From Streptomyces sp. YIM 121038 (lineage in GTDB: Bacteria > Actinomycetota > Actinomycetes > Streptomycetales > Streptomycetaceae), in the NCBI RefSeq assembly GCF_006088715.1, contig NZ_CP030771.1, forward strand, positions 5,342,001-5,406,000: a DNA stretch of 64,000 nt. Reading direction: 5' to 3'. The position numbers and the translations under genes were made by a program. A model generated the notes under the pieces. That model was not told the DNA's origin. It ran no database searches and saw only the letters and a program-made list of their open reading frames with translations. Shown piece by piece: positions 16,486-25,127 of the stretch (its first letter is position 1; every line of letters begins with the position of its first letter).

Positions 16486-16830
16486 ATGGGCTGGGTAACC
16501 GACTGGAGTGCGCAGGCCGCCTGCCGCACTACCGATCCGGATGAACTGTTCGTACAAGGAGCAGCGCAGAACAGGGCCAAGGCGGTGTGCACCGGCTGCC
16601 CGGTGCGGACCGAGTGCCTGGCCGACGCGCTGGACAACCGCGTCGAGTTCGGCGTGTGGGGCGGAATGACGGAGCGGGAGCGCCGTGCGCTGCTGCGCAG
16701 GCGCCCCACCGTCACCTCGTGGCGCAGGCTCCTGGAGACAGCGCGCTCCGAGTACGAGCGCGGCGCGGGCCTGCTGCCCGTGGACTTGGACGACGAGGAG
16801 ACGTACGAGAGCTACGCGGCCGTGGGCTGA
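16486..16830 (+). CDS. wblA: WhiB-like regulator WblA
   Basis: The 114-residue Wbl protein has the four cysteines that ligate a [4Fe-4S] cluster (AAC, then VCTGCPVRTEC), the GVWGG turn, and a basic C-terminal DNA-binding segment (RERRALLRRRPTV). The sequence MGWVTDWSAQAACRTTDPDE and the tail TYESYAAVG match WblA as I recall it from S. coelicolor. WblA helps switch aerial hyphae toward sporulation and represses antibiotic production. Start 16486 has a GGAGAGGA purine run upstream; in-frame starts at 16429 (GTG) and 16435 (ATG) would add up to 19 residues. Confidence 0.92.
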   Translation: MGWVTDWSAQAACRTTDPDELFVQGAAQNRAKAVCTGCPVRTECLADALDNRVEFGVWGGMTERERRALLRRRPTVTSWRRLLETARSEYERGAGLLPVDLDDEETYESYAAVG

Positions 16831-16862
16831 CGCCACGTCACGCGTCATGCGGATCAGCTGAC

Positions 16863-16904
16863 CGGCTCCCAGGGGGCCGCCTCGCTCGGGCGGCCCCGGA
16901 GCCG
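16863..16904. terminator. Bidirectional terminator, wblA/ArsA
   Basis: Nested stems CGGCTCC/GGAGCCG and GGGGCCGCC/GGCGGCCCC lie between the convergent genes. Confidence 0.7.
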
Positions 16905-16961
16905 TGCGCCGGGCCACCGGTGCCGTCAGGGTGCCTTCGGGCTGCCGTCAGGGCGCCGGGC

Positions 16962-18347
16962 TCACGCCGCCCCGGCGGGTCCCGCGGTGCCGTGCGCCGC
17001 CGCGAGCTGCTCGCCGATGGCGCGCAGGCCCGCGAGGTCGTGCACGTCACCCGGCAGCGCGGCCACCTCGGCCACCGCCACCTCCGGGTGGAGCGCGGTG
17101 AAGCGGTCACGCGTGTGCTGCTCCCGGGCGATCAGACGCATCCGCTCCGCGTGCAGCCGCAGCAGCCCCGCGGTGAGCCGGTCGACGGCGGGGTCGGCGG
17201 ACGCGCCGACGGCCGACGGCGCGGCGGCGCCGGACGGGGCCGGTCCGGGTGCTGGTGCGGGCTCGGGCCCTGCGGGCGGGGTGCCGGTGGACGCTGAACT
17301 GCCGGGGGCCTCAGAAGAGGGGGGAGCCGCTGAGGCGGGGGTCTCGGAGGAGGGAGCCTCAGAGGAGCTACGCCCTCCAACCTTCCCGTCCTCCTGATCC
17401 ACAATGCCGCGCTCCTCAAGATTTTCGGCGGCCGCGAGCGCCCGCTCCGCCGAGAGGCCGGCCGCTCCGCTGCCGTGCACGCGGTTCAGCACGAGACCGG
17501 CCAGCGGCATGTCGTCCGCCGCGAGCCGCTCCACGAAGTACGCCGCCTCCCGCAGCGCGTCCCGCTCCGGCGACGCCACCACGAGGAACGCCGTGCCCGG
17601 CGCCTGGAGCAGCCGGTAGGTGGCGTCCGCGCGCTTGCGGAAGCCGCCGAACATCGTGTCCATCGCCGCGACGAAGGTCTGTACGTCCCGCAGCAGCTGG
17701 CCGCCGAGCAGCTTGCCCAGGGCGCCCGTCATCATCGACATGCCGACGTTCAGGAACTTCATCCCGGCCCGGCCGCCCACCTTCGCCGGGGCCATCAGGA
17801 GCCGGATCAGCTTGCCGTCGAGGAAGGAGCCGAGCCGCTTGGGCGCGTCCAGGAAGTCCAGGGCCGAGCGCGAGGGCGGGGTGTCCACGACGATCAGGTC
17901 CCAGTCGTCCCGGGCCCGCAGCTGCCCCAGCTTCTCCATCGCCATGTACTCCTGCGTGCCCGCGAAGCCCGCCGAGAGCGACTGGTAGAAGGGGTTGGAC
18001 AGGATCGCCCGCGCGCGTTCCTCGTCCGCGTGCGCCTCGACGATCTCGTCGAAGGTGCGCTTCATGTCGAGCATCATGGCGCACAGCTCGCCCTCGCCCT
18101 TGATGTCCTCCACGCGCCGGGGCACGTTGTCCAAGGAGTCGATCCCCATGGACTGCGCGAGGCGCCGGGCGGGGTCGATCGTCAACACCACGACGGAGCG
18201 CCCCCGTTCGGCGGCGCGCAGCCCCAGGGCCGCCGCCGTCGTGGTCTTGCCGACGCCCCCCGAGCCGCAGCACACCACGATGCGCGTCTTGCGGTCGTCG
18301 AGCAGCGCGTCTACGTCGAGCGGGTCACGTGCCGGATCGAGGCTCAT
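16962..18347 (-). CDS. ArsA/Get3-type ATPase (downstream paralogue)
   Basis: The 461-residue protein has a deviant Walker A GSGGVGKTTTAA near residue 30, the switch I-like TIDPARRLAQS and switch II-like VVDTPPSRSALDFLDAP, all typical of the ArsA/Get3 anion-transporting ATPase family. After the catalytic domain (about 320 residues) there is a low-complexity Ser/Ala/Pro insert (about 335-395). The C-terminal part resumes conserved sequence (LRLHAERMRLIAREQHTRD). No arsenic genes are nearby, so a substrate-transport or protein-targeting role is uncertain. It follows its paralogue by 58 bases on the same strand, and the two probably form a heterodimer. Confidence 0.88.
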   Translation of the reverse strand: MSLDPARDPLDVDALLDDRKTRIVVCCGSGGVGKTTTAAALGLRAAERGRSVVVLTIDPARRLAQSMGIDSLDNVPRRVEDIKGEGELCAMMLDMKRTFDEIVEAHADEERARAILSNPFYQSLSAGFAGTQEYMAMEKLGQLRARDDWDLIVVDTPPSRSALDFLDAPKRLGSFLDGKLIRLLMAPAKVGGRAGMKFLNVGMSMMTGALGKLLGGQLLRDVQTFVAAMDTMFGGFRKRADATYRLLQAPGTAFLVVASPERDALREAAYFVERLAADDMPLAGLVLNRVHGSGAAGLSAERALAAAENLEERGIVDQEDGKVGGRSSSEAPSSETPASAAPPSSEAPGSSASTGTPPAGPEPAPAPGPAPSGAAAPSAVGASADPAVDRLTAGLLRLHAERMRLIAREQHTRDRFTALHPEVAVAEVAALPGDVHDLAGLRAIGEQLAAAHGTAGPAGAA

Positions 18348-18405
18348 GAGTTCCTTGGCTTCCGGGGGTGTGCTTCCGGGCGTGCTGGTGCCGGACGGCG
18401 GGAGG

Positions 18406-19380
18406 TCACGCGACCCCCTGGTGGCGCAGCTCCTTGGCGAGTTCGTACAGGCCCGCCAGGTCCATCCCGTCGGCCAGCAGCGGCAGTTCGTGCCGGGGCA
18501 GGTCGAGACCGGCGAGGACCTCGCGCTGGGAGGCCTCCAGGGCGTGCCGCGCCGCGTACTCGGCGGCCTGGTCCAGGAGCGGGTCCACGAGCCGCCCGGC
18601 GGCGCCGCGGGCCCCGCCGAGCCCCGCCGCCGCGAGGGACTTCGCGAGGGCGGCGCGGGGGGCGCGCTCCAGGCCGAGGTCGAGCGCGGCCTCGTCCAGG
18701 AGCGCCGGGCGCACCATGTTCACGATCACGCGGCCCACGGGCAGGCCCGCGGCGCGCAGCTCGGCGATGCCGTCGGCGGTCTCCTGGACGGGCATCTCCT
18801 CCAGGAGCGTCACCAAGTGCACGTCCGTCTCGGGGGACTTGAGGACGCGCATCACGGCCTGGGCCTGGTTGTGTATCGGGCCGATCTTGGCGAGCCCGGC
18901 GACCTCGTCGTTCACGTTCAGGAAGCGCGTGATGCGGCCGGTGGGCGGCGCGTCCATGATCACGCAGTCGTACGCGTACCGCCCGTTCTTGTCCTTGCGG
19001 CGGACGGCCTCGCAGGCCTTGCCGGTGAGGAGCACGTCCCGCAGGCCCGGCGCGACCGTCGTCGCGAAGTCCACGGCGCCGAGCTTCTTCAGGGCGCGGC
19101 CCGCGCCGCCGAGTTTGTAGAACATCTGGAGGTAGTCGAGCAGCGCCAGTTCCGCGTCGATGGCCAGGGCGTACACCTCCCCGCCGCCGGGGGCCACGGC
19201 GATCTTCCGCTCCTCGTACGGAAGCGCTTCCGTCTCGAAGAGCTGCGCGATGCCCTGTCTGCCCTCGACCTCCACGAGGAGGGTGCGTCTGCCCTCGGTC
19301 GCGAGGGCGAGCGCGAGGGCCGCGGCGACCGTGGTCTTGCCGGTACCGCCCTTGCCGCTGACGACCTGGAGCCTGCTCAC
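18406..19380 (-). CDS. ArsA/Get3-type ATPase (upstream paralogue)
   Basis: The 324-residue protein starts MSRLQVVSGKGGTGKTTVAA, a Walker A of the deviant ParA/ArsA kind with the intermolecular Lys. It has switch II VIMDAPPTGRITRFLNV. The C-terminus holds a helical LDLPRHELPLLADG segment. Together with the next gene it forms the two-ATPase operon found next to wblA in streptomycetes as I remember them. The family couples ATP hydrolysis to handling of a bound cargo (metalloid or membrane protein); the cargo here is unknown. Confidence 0.88.
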   Translation of the reverse strand: MSRLQVVSGKGGTGKTTVAAALALALATEGRRTLLVEVEGRQGIAQLFETEALPYEERKIAVAPGGGEVYALAIDAELALLDYLQMFYKLGGAGRALKKLGAVDFATTVAPGLRDVLLTGKACEAVRRKDKNGRYAYDCVIMDAPPTGRITRFLNVNDEVAGLAKIGPIHNQAQAVMRVLKSPETDVHLVTLLEEMPVQETADGIAELRAAGLPVGRVIVNMVRPALLDEAALDLGLERAPRAALAKSLAAAGLGGARGAAGRLVDPLLDQAAEYAARHALEASQREVLAGLDLPRHELPLLADGMDLAGLYELAKELRHQGVA

Positions 19381-19462
19381 GTCTTCGAGCCTAACCAGTC
19401 CCCTCGCGGGCTACGCATGAGGCTGCCCACAGCAGGCCGGTCCCAGGCATTACAGTCGCCGT

Positions 19463-19624
19463 ATGACCAAGTGGGAATACGCAACCGTGCCGCTGCTCGT
19501 CCATGCCACGAAGCAGATCCTGGACACCTGGGGCGAGGACGGCTGGGAGCTCGTCCAGGTCGTCCCGGGCCCGAACAACCCGGAGCAGCTGGTGGCCTAT
19601 CTGAAGCGCGAGAAGCAGGCATGA
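19463..19624 (+). CDS. DUF4177 small protein
   Basis: The 53-residue protein MTKWEYATVPLLVHATKQIL... has the compact DUF4177 pattern of W-E-Y at the start and DTWGEDGWELVQVVP in the centre. Its TGA overlaps the ATG of the RidA gene (ATGA), so the two are translationally coupled. Function is unknown; too small to be listed by length-filtered gene finding. It is divergent from the upstream ArsA-type ATPase gene. Confidence 0.85.
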   Translation: MTKWEYATVPLLVHATKQILDTWGEDGWELVQVVPGPNNPEQLVAYLKREKQA

Positions 19625-20085
19625 GCACGGTAGAGGCGAAGCTGGCGGAGCTCGGGCACACGCTGCCCGCGGTCGTCCCGCCGCTCGCGGCGTACCAGCC
19701 GGCCGTGCAGTCCGGCGTGTACGTGTACACCGCCGGGCAGCTGCCCATGGTGGACGGCAAGCTGCCCGTCACCGGCAAGGTCGGCGCCGAGGTCACGCCC
19801 GAGGAGGCCAAGGACCTGGCCCGGCTGTGCGCGCTCAACGCCCTGGCGGCCGTGAAGTCCGTCGCGGGCGACCTGGACCGGATCGCCCGGGTCGTGAAGG
19901 TCACCGGCTTCGTCGCCTCGGCCCCCGACTTCACCGGCCAGCCCGGCGTGCTCAACGGCGCGAGCGAGCTGCTCGGCGCGGCCCTCGGCGACGCGGGCGT
20001 GCACGCGCGCAGCGCGGTGGGCGTGGCGGTGCTCCCGCTGGACGCCCCGGTGGAGGTCGAGATCCAGGTCGAGCTCAAGCCGTAG
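19621..20085 (+). CDS. RidA/YjgF family imine deaminase-like protein
   Basis: The 154-residue protein is longer than canonical RidA (about 130) and belongs to the second RidA-like group. YVYTAGQLPMVDGKLP marks the conserved strand, and ALNALAAVKSVAGDLDRIARVVKVTGFV is the signature helix-strand. The canonical arginine that binds the imine acid in RidA proper is not obvious, so it may not have standard 2-aminoacrylate deaminase activity. It is coupled to the DUF4177 gene and is followed by a short GC stem (20096-20117). Confidence 0.85.
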   Translation: MSTVEAKLAELGHTLPAVVPPLAAYQPAVQSGVYVYTAGQLPMVDGKLPVTGKVGAEVTPEEAKDLARLCALNALAAVKSVAGDLDRIARVVKVTGFVASAPDFTGQPGVLNGASELLGAALGDAGVHARSAVGVAVLPLDAPVEVEIQVELKP

Positions 20086-20095
20086 CGCCACGGGT

Positions 20096-20117
20096 GGGCG
20101 GGGCGGCGGCCCCGCCC
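20096..20117 (+). terminator. Short GC hairpin after the RidA gene
   Basis: GGGCGGGGC and GCCCCGCCC pair over 9 bp with a 4-base loop, 10 bases past the stop. There is no T-run, so this is only a plausible terminator. Confidence 0.45.
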
Positions 20118-20185
20118 CGCCCGCCCGCCCCGGGCGCCGAAAGGTGACCCTCGAACATCCGCGCCACCTCGGATAGCCTCCGCCC

Positions 20186-21052
20186 ATGGCAGATGGGCAG
20201 TGGTACCCCCCGGAGTGGCCCGACCGCGTCCGCGCCCTCGCGAGCGGCGAGCTGACCCCGGCGCCCCCGCGCCCCGCCGCGACGGTGCTGCTCCTGCGGG
20301 ACACCCCTCGGGGCCCGGAGGTGCACATGCTCCGGCGCCGTACGTCGATGCCCTTCGCGGCGGGCGCGTACGCCTACCCGGGCGGTGGCGTCGACCCCCG
20401 CGACCACGAGCGGGCCGTCCGCTGGGCGGGCCCGCCGCGCGCCGCCTGGGCCGCCCGGCTCGGCGTCGACGAGGCCGCGGCGCAGGCCACGGTGTGCGCG
20501 GCCGTCCGCGAGACCTACGAGGAAGCCGGGGTCCTGCTCGCGGGCCCCGGCCCGGACTCGGTCGTCGGTGACACCACGGGCGACGACTGGGAGGCCGACC
20601 GCCGGGCCCTCGTGGACCGCGACCTGTCCTTCGCCGAGTTCCTCGACCGCCGCGGCCTGGTGCTGCGCAGCGACCTCCTGGGCGCGTGGGCCCGCTGGAT
20701 CACCCCGGAGTTCGAGCCGCGCCGCTACGACACGTTCTTCTTCGTGGCCGCGCTCCCGGCGGGCCAGCGCACCCGCAACGCCTCCACGGAGGCCGACCGC
20801 ACGGAGTGGCTGAGCCCCGCCGCGGCCGCCGCCCGCTACGACCGCGGCGAACTCGTCATGATGCCGCCCACCATCGCCACCCTGCGTCAGCTGGCCCCGC
20901 ACCGGGCCGCCGCCGACGCGGTGGCCGCGGCCGCCGGGCACGACCTCGCGCCCGTCCTGGCCCGGGCCCGCCTGGAGGACGGGGAGCTGGTGCTCTCCTG
21001 GCCGGGCCACGAGGAGTTCACCAAGCACATCCCCTCCGGCGGCGCGGCGTGA
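20186..21052 (+). CDS. Nudix hydrolase
   Basis: A 288-residue NUDT19/RppH-unlike long Nudix protein. The Nudix box is split by a long insert: GGGVDPRDHERAV is followed about 30 residues later by AAVRETYEEAGVLL (REUxEE), as in the NUDT19-type CoA diphosphatases. It should cleave a nucleoside diphosphate linked to another moiety; the substrate is unknown. It precedes the beta-lactamase-fold gene by 49 bases on the same strand, likely in one operon. Confidence 0.85.
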   Translation: MADGQWYPPEWPDRVRALASGELTPAPPRPAATVLLLRDTPRGPEVHMLRRRTSMPFAAGAYAYPGGGVDPRDHERAVRWAGPPRAAWAARLGVDEAAAQATVCAAVRETYEEAGVLLAGPGPDSVVGDTTGDDWEADRRALVDRDLSFAEFLDRRGLVLRSDLLGAWARWITPEFEPRRYDTFFFVAALPAGQRTRNASTEADRTEWLSPAAAAARYDRGELVMMPPTIATLRQLAPHRAAADAVAAAAGHDLAPVLARARLEDGELVLSWPGHEEFTKHIPSGGAA

Positions 21053-21101
21053 ATCCGCTGCCCGCGACGACCGCCCCGATGCCGACGGGAGCCATCCCCG
21101 C

Positions 21102-21932
21102 ATGACCGAAGCAGCGGCCCTGCCGGGCCAGCCACGTGGCGGGGTGCTCAGCGGCCCCGCCACCGCCCGCGCCGTCAACGTCCTCGCCCCCAACGCGTCC
21201 GCGATGACCCTGGACGGCACCAACACCTGGGTCGTCGCCGAACCGGACTCCGACCTCGCGGTCGTCATCGACCCGGGCCCCCTGCACGAGGGACACCTCG
21301 CCGAGGTCGTGGCGGCCGCCGAGCGCGCCGGGAAGCGGGTCGCGCTCACCCTCCTCACGCACGGCCACCCCGACCACGCCGAGGGCGCCGCCCGCTTCGC
21401 CGAGCTGACGGGCAGTAAGGTCCGCGCCCTCGACCCGGCGCTGCGCCTGGGCGACGAGGGCCTCGCCGCGGGTGATGTGATCACCACCGGGGGCCTGGAG
21501 CTGCGCGTCGTCCCGACGCCGGGCCACACGGCCGACTCGCTCTGCTTCCACCTCCCGGCCGACCGGGCCGTCCTGACGGGCGACACGATCCTGGGGCGCG
21601 GCACCACGATGGTCGCCCACCCCGACGGCCGGCTCGGCGACTATCTGGACTCGCTGCGCAGGCTGCGCTCGCTGACCGTCGACGACGGCGTGCACACGGT
21701 CCTGCCCGGTCACGGCCCGGTCCTGGAGGACGCCCAGGGGGCGGTCGAGTTCTATCTGGCGCACCGCGCCAGCCGCCTCGCCCAGGTGGAGACGGCCGTC
21801 GAGAACGGCCATACGACGGCGTCCGACGTCGTGGCGCACGTGTACGCGGACGTGGACCGCTCCCTGTGGCCCGCCGCGCAGCTGTCGGTGCACGCGCAGC
21901 TGGAGTACCTCAAGGAACACGGCCTGATCTAG
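21102..21932 (+). CDS. Metallo-beta-lactamase fold hydrolase
   Basis: The 276-residue MBL-fold protein has the metal-binding LTHGHPDHAEG (HxHxDH) near residue 85, TPGHTADS, LTGDTILGRGTT and PGHGPV in the expected order, and a C-terminal helical winged-helix-like tail. This layout matches the LACTB2/glyoxalase II-like branch, not antibiotic beta-lactamases. It may act on RNA or thioesters. Its last four bases overlap the end of the convergent nucleotidyltransferase gene. Confidence 0.88.
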   Translation: MTEAAALPGQPRGGVLSGPATARAVNVLAPNASAMTLDGTNTWVVAEPDSDLAVVIDPGPLHEGHLAEVVAAAERAGKRVALTLLTHGHPDHAEGAARFAELTGSKVRALDPALRLGDEGLAAGDVITTGGLELRVVPTPGHTADSLCFHLPADRAVLTGDTILGRGTTMVAHPDGRLGDYLDSLRRLRSLTVDDGVHTVLPGHGPVLEDAQGAVEFYLAHRASRLAQVETAVENGHTTASDVVAHVYADVDRSLWPAAQLSVHAQLEYLKEHGLI

Positions 21933-22753
21933 CCCCAGGGCCCCGGTGTCCGCACACCGTGCCGTGCGGTGTACTCCGCCGCGAGCCACGGCCCGAGCGT
22001 CTCCATGAGTTCGCGCGGCACACCGGGGTCGGCCACGGGCTCGTACGCCACGGCGGCGGCCGTCCGCATCCGGTCGGCCCACTCGGGGTAGTAGCGGCCG
22101 AACACCTCGGCCATCTCGGCGAGTTCGCCGGTCCAGCCGTGCCAGCGGGGCATGACGAGCGTGAAGCCGGTGCGGACGAGGCGCCGGGAGACCGTCCGGC
22201 ACAGGGCCCGCAGGGCCGCGTCGTCGCCCGCGGCCGCGGCGGCGTCGAGGCGCTCGCGCCAGGACGGGAGCAGCGCGGCCAGGTCGCCGTTGGTCTCCCG
22301 GGCGAGCCGGCCGTCGGGCCGGTAGCGGGGCAGGAATTCGGCCAGGTCCGCGCCCAGGAGCGGCGTACAGAGGCAGGCGAGGAACCAGCCGTGGTCGTAC
22401 GTCTCGTGCTCGCTCAGGACGCGTGCGCGGCTCAGGAGCAGGATGCCGACGCCGTCGACCTCCGTGAACTCCTTGTCGACGGCGGCGGACACGGCGTGCG
22501 CGTCCGCGCGGTCGGCCTCGCTCGGCTCCTCGCGCAGGACGAGCAGGAGGTCCAGGTCGGAGCGGTGGACGCGGGCGGTGCCGCGCGGCACCGAGCCGTA
22601 CAGATAGGCGCTGTCGAGCCGCTTGCCGAAGACGTCGGCGACCCGGTCGCGCGCGGCGGCGACGACCGGCCGGAAGGCGTCCTGGATCCGTCCCAGGGAG
22701 CCCTCGCGCTCGATGTACCCCTGGCTGTCGAGCCCACGGCTGACGGTAGTCAT
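21929..22753 (-). CDS. Nucleotidyltransferase-fold protein
   Basis: The 274-residue protein carries the polymerase-beta-like motif LYGSVPRGTARVHRSDLDLLL (GS-x10-DxD) near residue 50 and a helical C-terminal half with conserved Trp and Arg. It resembles aminoglycoside- or MNT-type nucleotidyltransferases, but no resistance phenotype can be inferred. The start at 22753 is the ATG (MTTVSRGLDSQGYIERE) just left of a purine run. It is convergent with the MBL gene (4-base overlap of ends) and transcribed in the same direction as crp. Confidence 0.8.
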   Translation of the reverse strand: MTTVSRGLDSQGYIEREGSLGRIQDAFRPVVAAARDRVADVFGKRLDSAYLYGSVPRGTARVHRSDLDLLLVLREEPSEADRADAHAVSAAVDKEFTEVDGVGILLLSRARVLSEHETYDHGWFLACLCTPLLGADLAEFLPRYRPDGRLARETNGDLAALLPSWRERLDAAAAAGDDAALRALCRTVSRRLVRTGFTLVMPRWHGWTGELAEMAEVFGRYYPEWADRMRTAAAVAYEPVADPGVPRELMETLGPWLAAEYTARHGVRTPGPWG

Positions 22754-22871
22754 GGGGCCACTGTGCAGGGTGGGTGCCCCTGGGGCACGCACTTTTCCGA
22801 TGCGGCACGTCGGGGCGTACGCCGAACGCACCGTGCCCGGTGGGCGCGGTGCGTTCGGTACGGCGTACGGG

Positions 22872-23546
22872 TCAGCGGGACCGCTTGGCCAGGCGCTCGA
22901 CGTCCAGGAGGATCACGGCGCGGGCCTCCAGGCGGAGCCAGCCGCGGCCCGCGAAGTCCGCGAGGGCCTTGTTGACCGTCTCGCGGGAGGCGCCGACCAG
23001 CTGGGCGAGCTCTTCCTGCGTGAGGTCGTGCACCACGTGGATGCCCTCTTCGGACTGCACGCCGAAGCGGCGGGACAGGTCGAGCAGGGCGCGGGCCACG
23101 CGGCCGGGGACGTCGGAGAACACGAGGTCCGACATCTGGTCGTTGGTCTTGCGCAGGCGCCGGGCGACGGCGCGCAGCAGGGCGGCGGCCACCTCCGGGC
23201 GCGCGTTGAGCCACGGCTGGAGGTCGCCGTGGCCGAGGCCGAGCAGCTTGACCTCGGTGAGGGCGGTGGCGGTGGCGGTGCGGGGGCCCGGGTCGAAGAG
23301 CGAGAGCTCACCGATGAGCTCGCCGGGGCCCAGGACGGCGAGCATGTTCTCGCGGCCGTCGGGGGAGGTGCGGTGGAGCTTCACCTTGCCTTCGGTGACC
23401 ACGTACAGGCGGTCTCCGGGGTCGCCCTCATGGAAGAGCGCGTCCCCGCGTGCGAGCGTCACCTCACTCATGGAGGCGCGGAGCTCCGCGGCCTGCTCGT
23501 CATCGAGCGCCGCGAAGAGCGGGGCGCGCCGCAGAACGTCGTCCAC
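22872..23546 (-). CDS. crp: Crp, cAMP-receptor-type regulator
   Basis: The 224-residue protein has an N-terminal cyclic-nucleotide-binding domain with the phosphate-binding cassette GELIGELSLFDPGPRTATA (about 75-93), a long dimer helix, and a C-terminal winged helix-turn-helix (LTQEELAQLVGASRETVNKA). It matches streptomycete Crp in length and motifs. Crp governs spore germination, growth and antibiotic production. A close match to the published Crp half-sites lies 65 bases upstream of the start, suggesting self-regulation. It is divergent from the endonuclease III gene. Confidence 0.93.
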   Translation of the reverse strand: MDDVLRRAPLFAALDDEQAAELRASMSEVTLARGDALFHEGDPGDRLYVVTEGKVKLHRTSPDGRENMLAVLGPGELIGELSLFDPGPRTATATALTEVKLLGLGHGDLQPWLNARPEVAAALLRAVARRLRKTNDQMSDLVFSDVPGRVARALLDLSRRFGVQSEEGIHVVHDLTQEELAQLVGASRETVNKALADFAGRGWLRLEARAVILLDVERLAKRSR

Positions 23547-23984
23547 GAGTTCTCTCCTTGTCGACCTGCATCAGGGGACGGGTGCCCCAGTTTGCCGGAC
23601 GGTTCAAACAGTGTGATCAGTCACTCAAGTCTGCCGCACTTGTGACGGAGGCAATGCGGAAGGGGGCCAATTGGGGGCTGATCCGGGGGATCGGCGCCGG
23701 ACGCGGCCGCCCGGCCGGAAGCCGGACACCCGCCTACGGGCCCGTGAGAGCACAGGCCACGGCGGCGCGGCGGACGGGTACGCAGGACAATTCTGCTGTG
23801 GGCGAACACGCTTCCGCCACTTCTGAGAATCCGGACAAATCGGACCCTGTGCGGCGCGTCGGTGAGGGCGCGGGGGGTGTGCGGGGGAGGGTGCGCTCCG
23901 GCGCGCGCCCGGCGCCGATGCCCTCCGCGGCGACAACGGCGCATCTCCGCCGTCGGTGTCAGTGAGGGCCCGTACGCTGGCCGC
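23547..23984. promoter_or_regulatory. Divergent crp/nth upstream region
   Basis: These 438 bases hold the crp promoter with the Crp-like site described separately. The rest, including a CACACCCCCCGCGC-rich stretch before nth, shows no gene I can support. Confidence 0.4.
23611..23624. promoter_or_regulatory. Crp-type operator upstream of crp
   Basis: GTGTGATCAGTCAC fits the GTG(N6)GNCAC consensus I recall for Streptomyces Crp exactly. It lies 65-78 bases from the crp start codon, in the expected position for autoregulation. Confidence 0.6.
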
Positions 23985-25046
23985 ATGGCGAATCAAGGCG
24001 CTTCACGGGCCGCTCGGCCCACTGCGGAGCCGACGGACGGGGCGGCGTCGGCCGGGGCGGCGGCCAAGAAGGTGCCCGCCGCGAAGGCCCCGGCGAAGAA
24101 GGCTTCGACCAAGAAGGCTCCGGCGGCGGAGAAGGCTCCGGCCAAGAAGGCATCCGTGGCCGAGGCTCCGGCGAAGAAGGCTCCGGCGAAGAAAGCCCCG
24201 GCGAAGAAGGCTCCCGCCGGGAAGGCGACCGCCGGGGGCGCGAAGGCCGCCCCCCAGGGCGTGAAGGCCCCCGCCGCGCCCAAGACGCACACGGCCCTCG
24301 TCCGCCAGGCCCGCCGCATCAACCGCGAGCTCGCCGACGTGTATCCGTACGCGCACCCGGAGCTCGATTTCGAAAACCCGTTCCAATTGCTCGTGGCGAC
24401 CGTCCTCTCCGCGCAGACGACGGACCTGCGGGTCAATCAGACGACACCGGCCCTCTTCGCCAAGTACCCGACCCCGGAGGACCTCGCCGCGGCCAATCCG
24501 GAGGAGGTCGAGGAGGTGATCCGGCCGACCGGGTTCTTCCGCGCCAAGACCCGGTCGATCATGGGCCTCTCCGCCGCCCTGCGGGACGACTTCGGCGGCG
24601 AGGTGCCCGGCCGCCTCGAAGACCTGGTCAAGCTGCCCGGCGTGGGCCGCAAGACCGCCTTCGTCGTCCTGGGCAACGCCTTCGGCGTCCCCGGCATCAC
24701 CGTGGACACCCACTTCGGCCGTCTGGTGCGCCGCTGGAAGTGGACGGCGGAGACCGACCCGGAGAAGGTCGAGGCCGTCGTCGCCGGGCTCTTCCCCAAG
24801 AGCGACTGGACGATGCTGTCGCACCGCGTGATCTTCCACGGCCGCCGCATCTGCCACGCCCGCAAGCCCGCGTGCGGCGCCTGTCCGATCGCCCCCCTCT
24901 GCCCGTCGTACGGGGAGGGCGAGACGGACCCGGAGAAGGCCGAGAAGCTCCTGAAGTACGAGAAGGGCGGCCTGCCGGGGCAGCGCCTCAAGCCCCCGCC
25001 GGACTATCCGGGCAGGGCCGCGCCGCCGCTCGGCGCCACGGGGTGA
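23985..25046 (+). CDS. nth: Endonuclease III with a Lys/Ala/Pro-rich N-terminal tail
   Basis: The 353-residue protein has a typical endonuclease III core of about 240 residues from residue 103. The helix-hairpin-helix LPGVGRKTA carries the catalytic Lys, the catalytic Asp is in VDTHFGR, and a four-Cys [4Fe-4S] loop reads [17 protein letters not shown]. It removes oxidised pyrimidines and nicks the AP site. The first 100 residues are an extension of repeated AKKAPAKK units, similar to histone H1 and to the tails of actinobacterial HU and TopA. It may help DNA binding. It starts at ATG 23985, divergent from crp. Confidence 0.92.
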   Translation: MANQGASRAARPTAEPTDGAASAGAAAKKVPAAKAPAKKASTKKAPAAEKAPAKKASVAEAPAKKAPAKKAPAKKAPAGKATAGGAKAAPQGVKAPAAPKTHTALVRQARRINRELADVYPYAHPELDFENPFQLLVATVLSAQTTDLRVNQTTPALFAKYPTPEDLAAANPEEVEEVIRPTGFFRAKTRSIMGLSAALRDDFGGEVPGRLEDLVKLPGVGRKTAFVVLGNAFGVPGITVDTHFGRLVRRWKWTAETDPEKVEAVVAGLFPKSDWTMLSHRVIFHGRRICHARKPACGACPIAPLCPSYGEGETDPEKAEKLLKYEKGGLPGQRLKPPPDYPGRAAPPLGATG

Positions 25047-25127
25047 TCGAGGAACCATCCGCGGGGCAGGTGGCGTTGTGGAGAGATGGAGGGGCGGACG
25101 GGGGACCGCGGGGGGACCGGGGTTCCG

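Noticed and set aside
16962..19380. Arsenic resistance operon
   Set aside because: The ArsA-like ATPases lack arsB, arsC, arsR neighbours.
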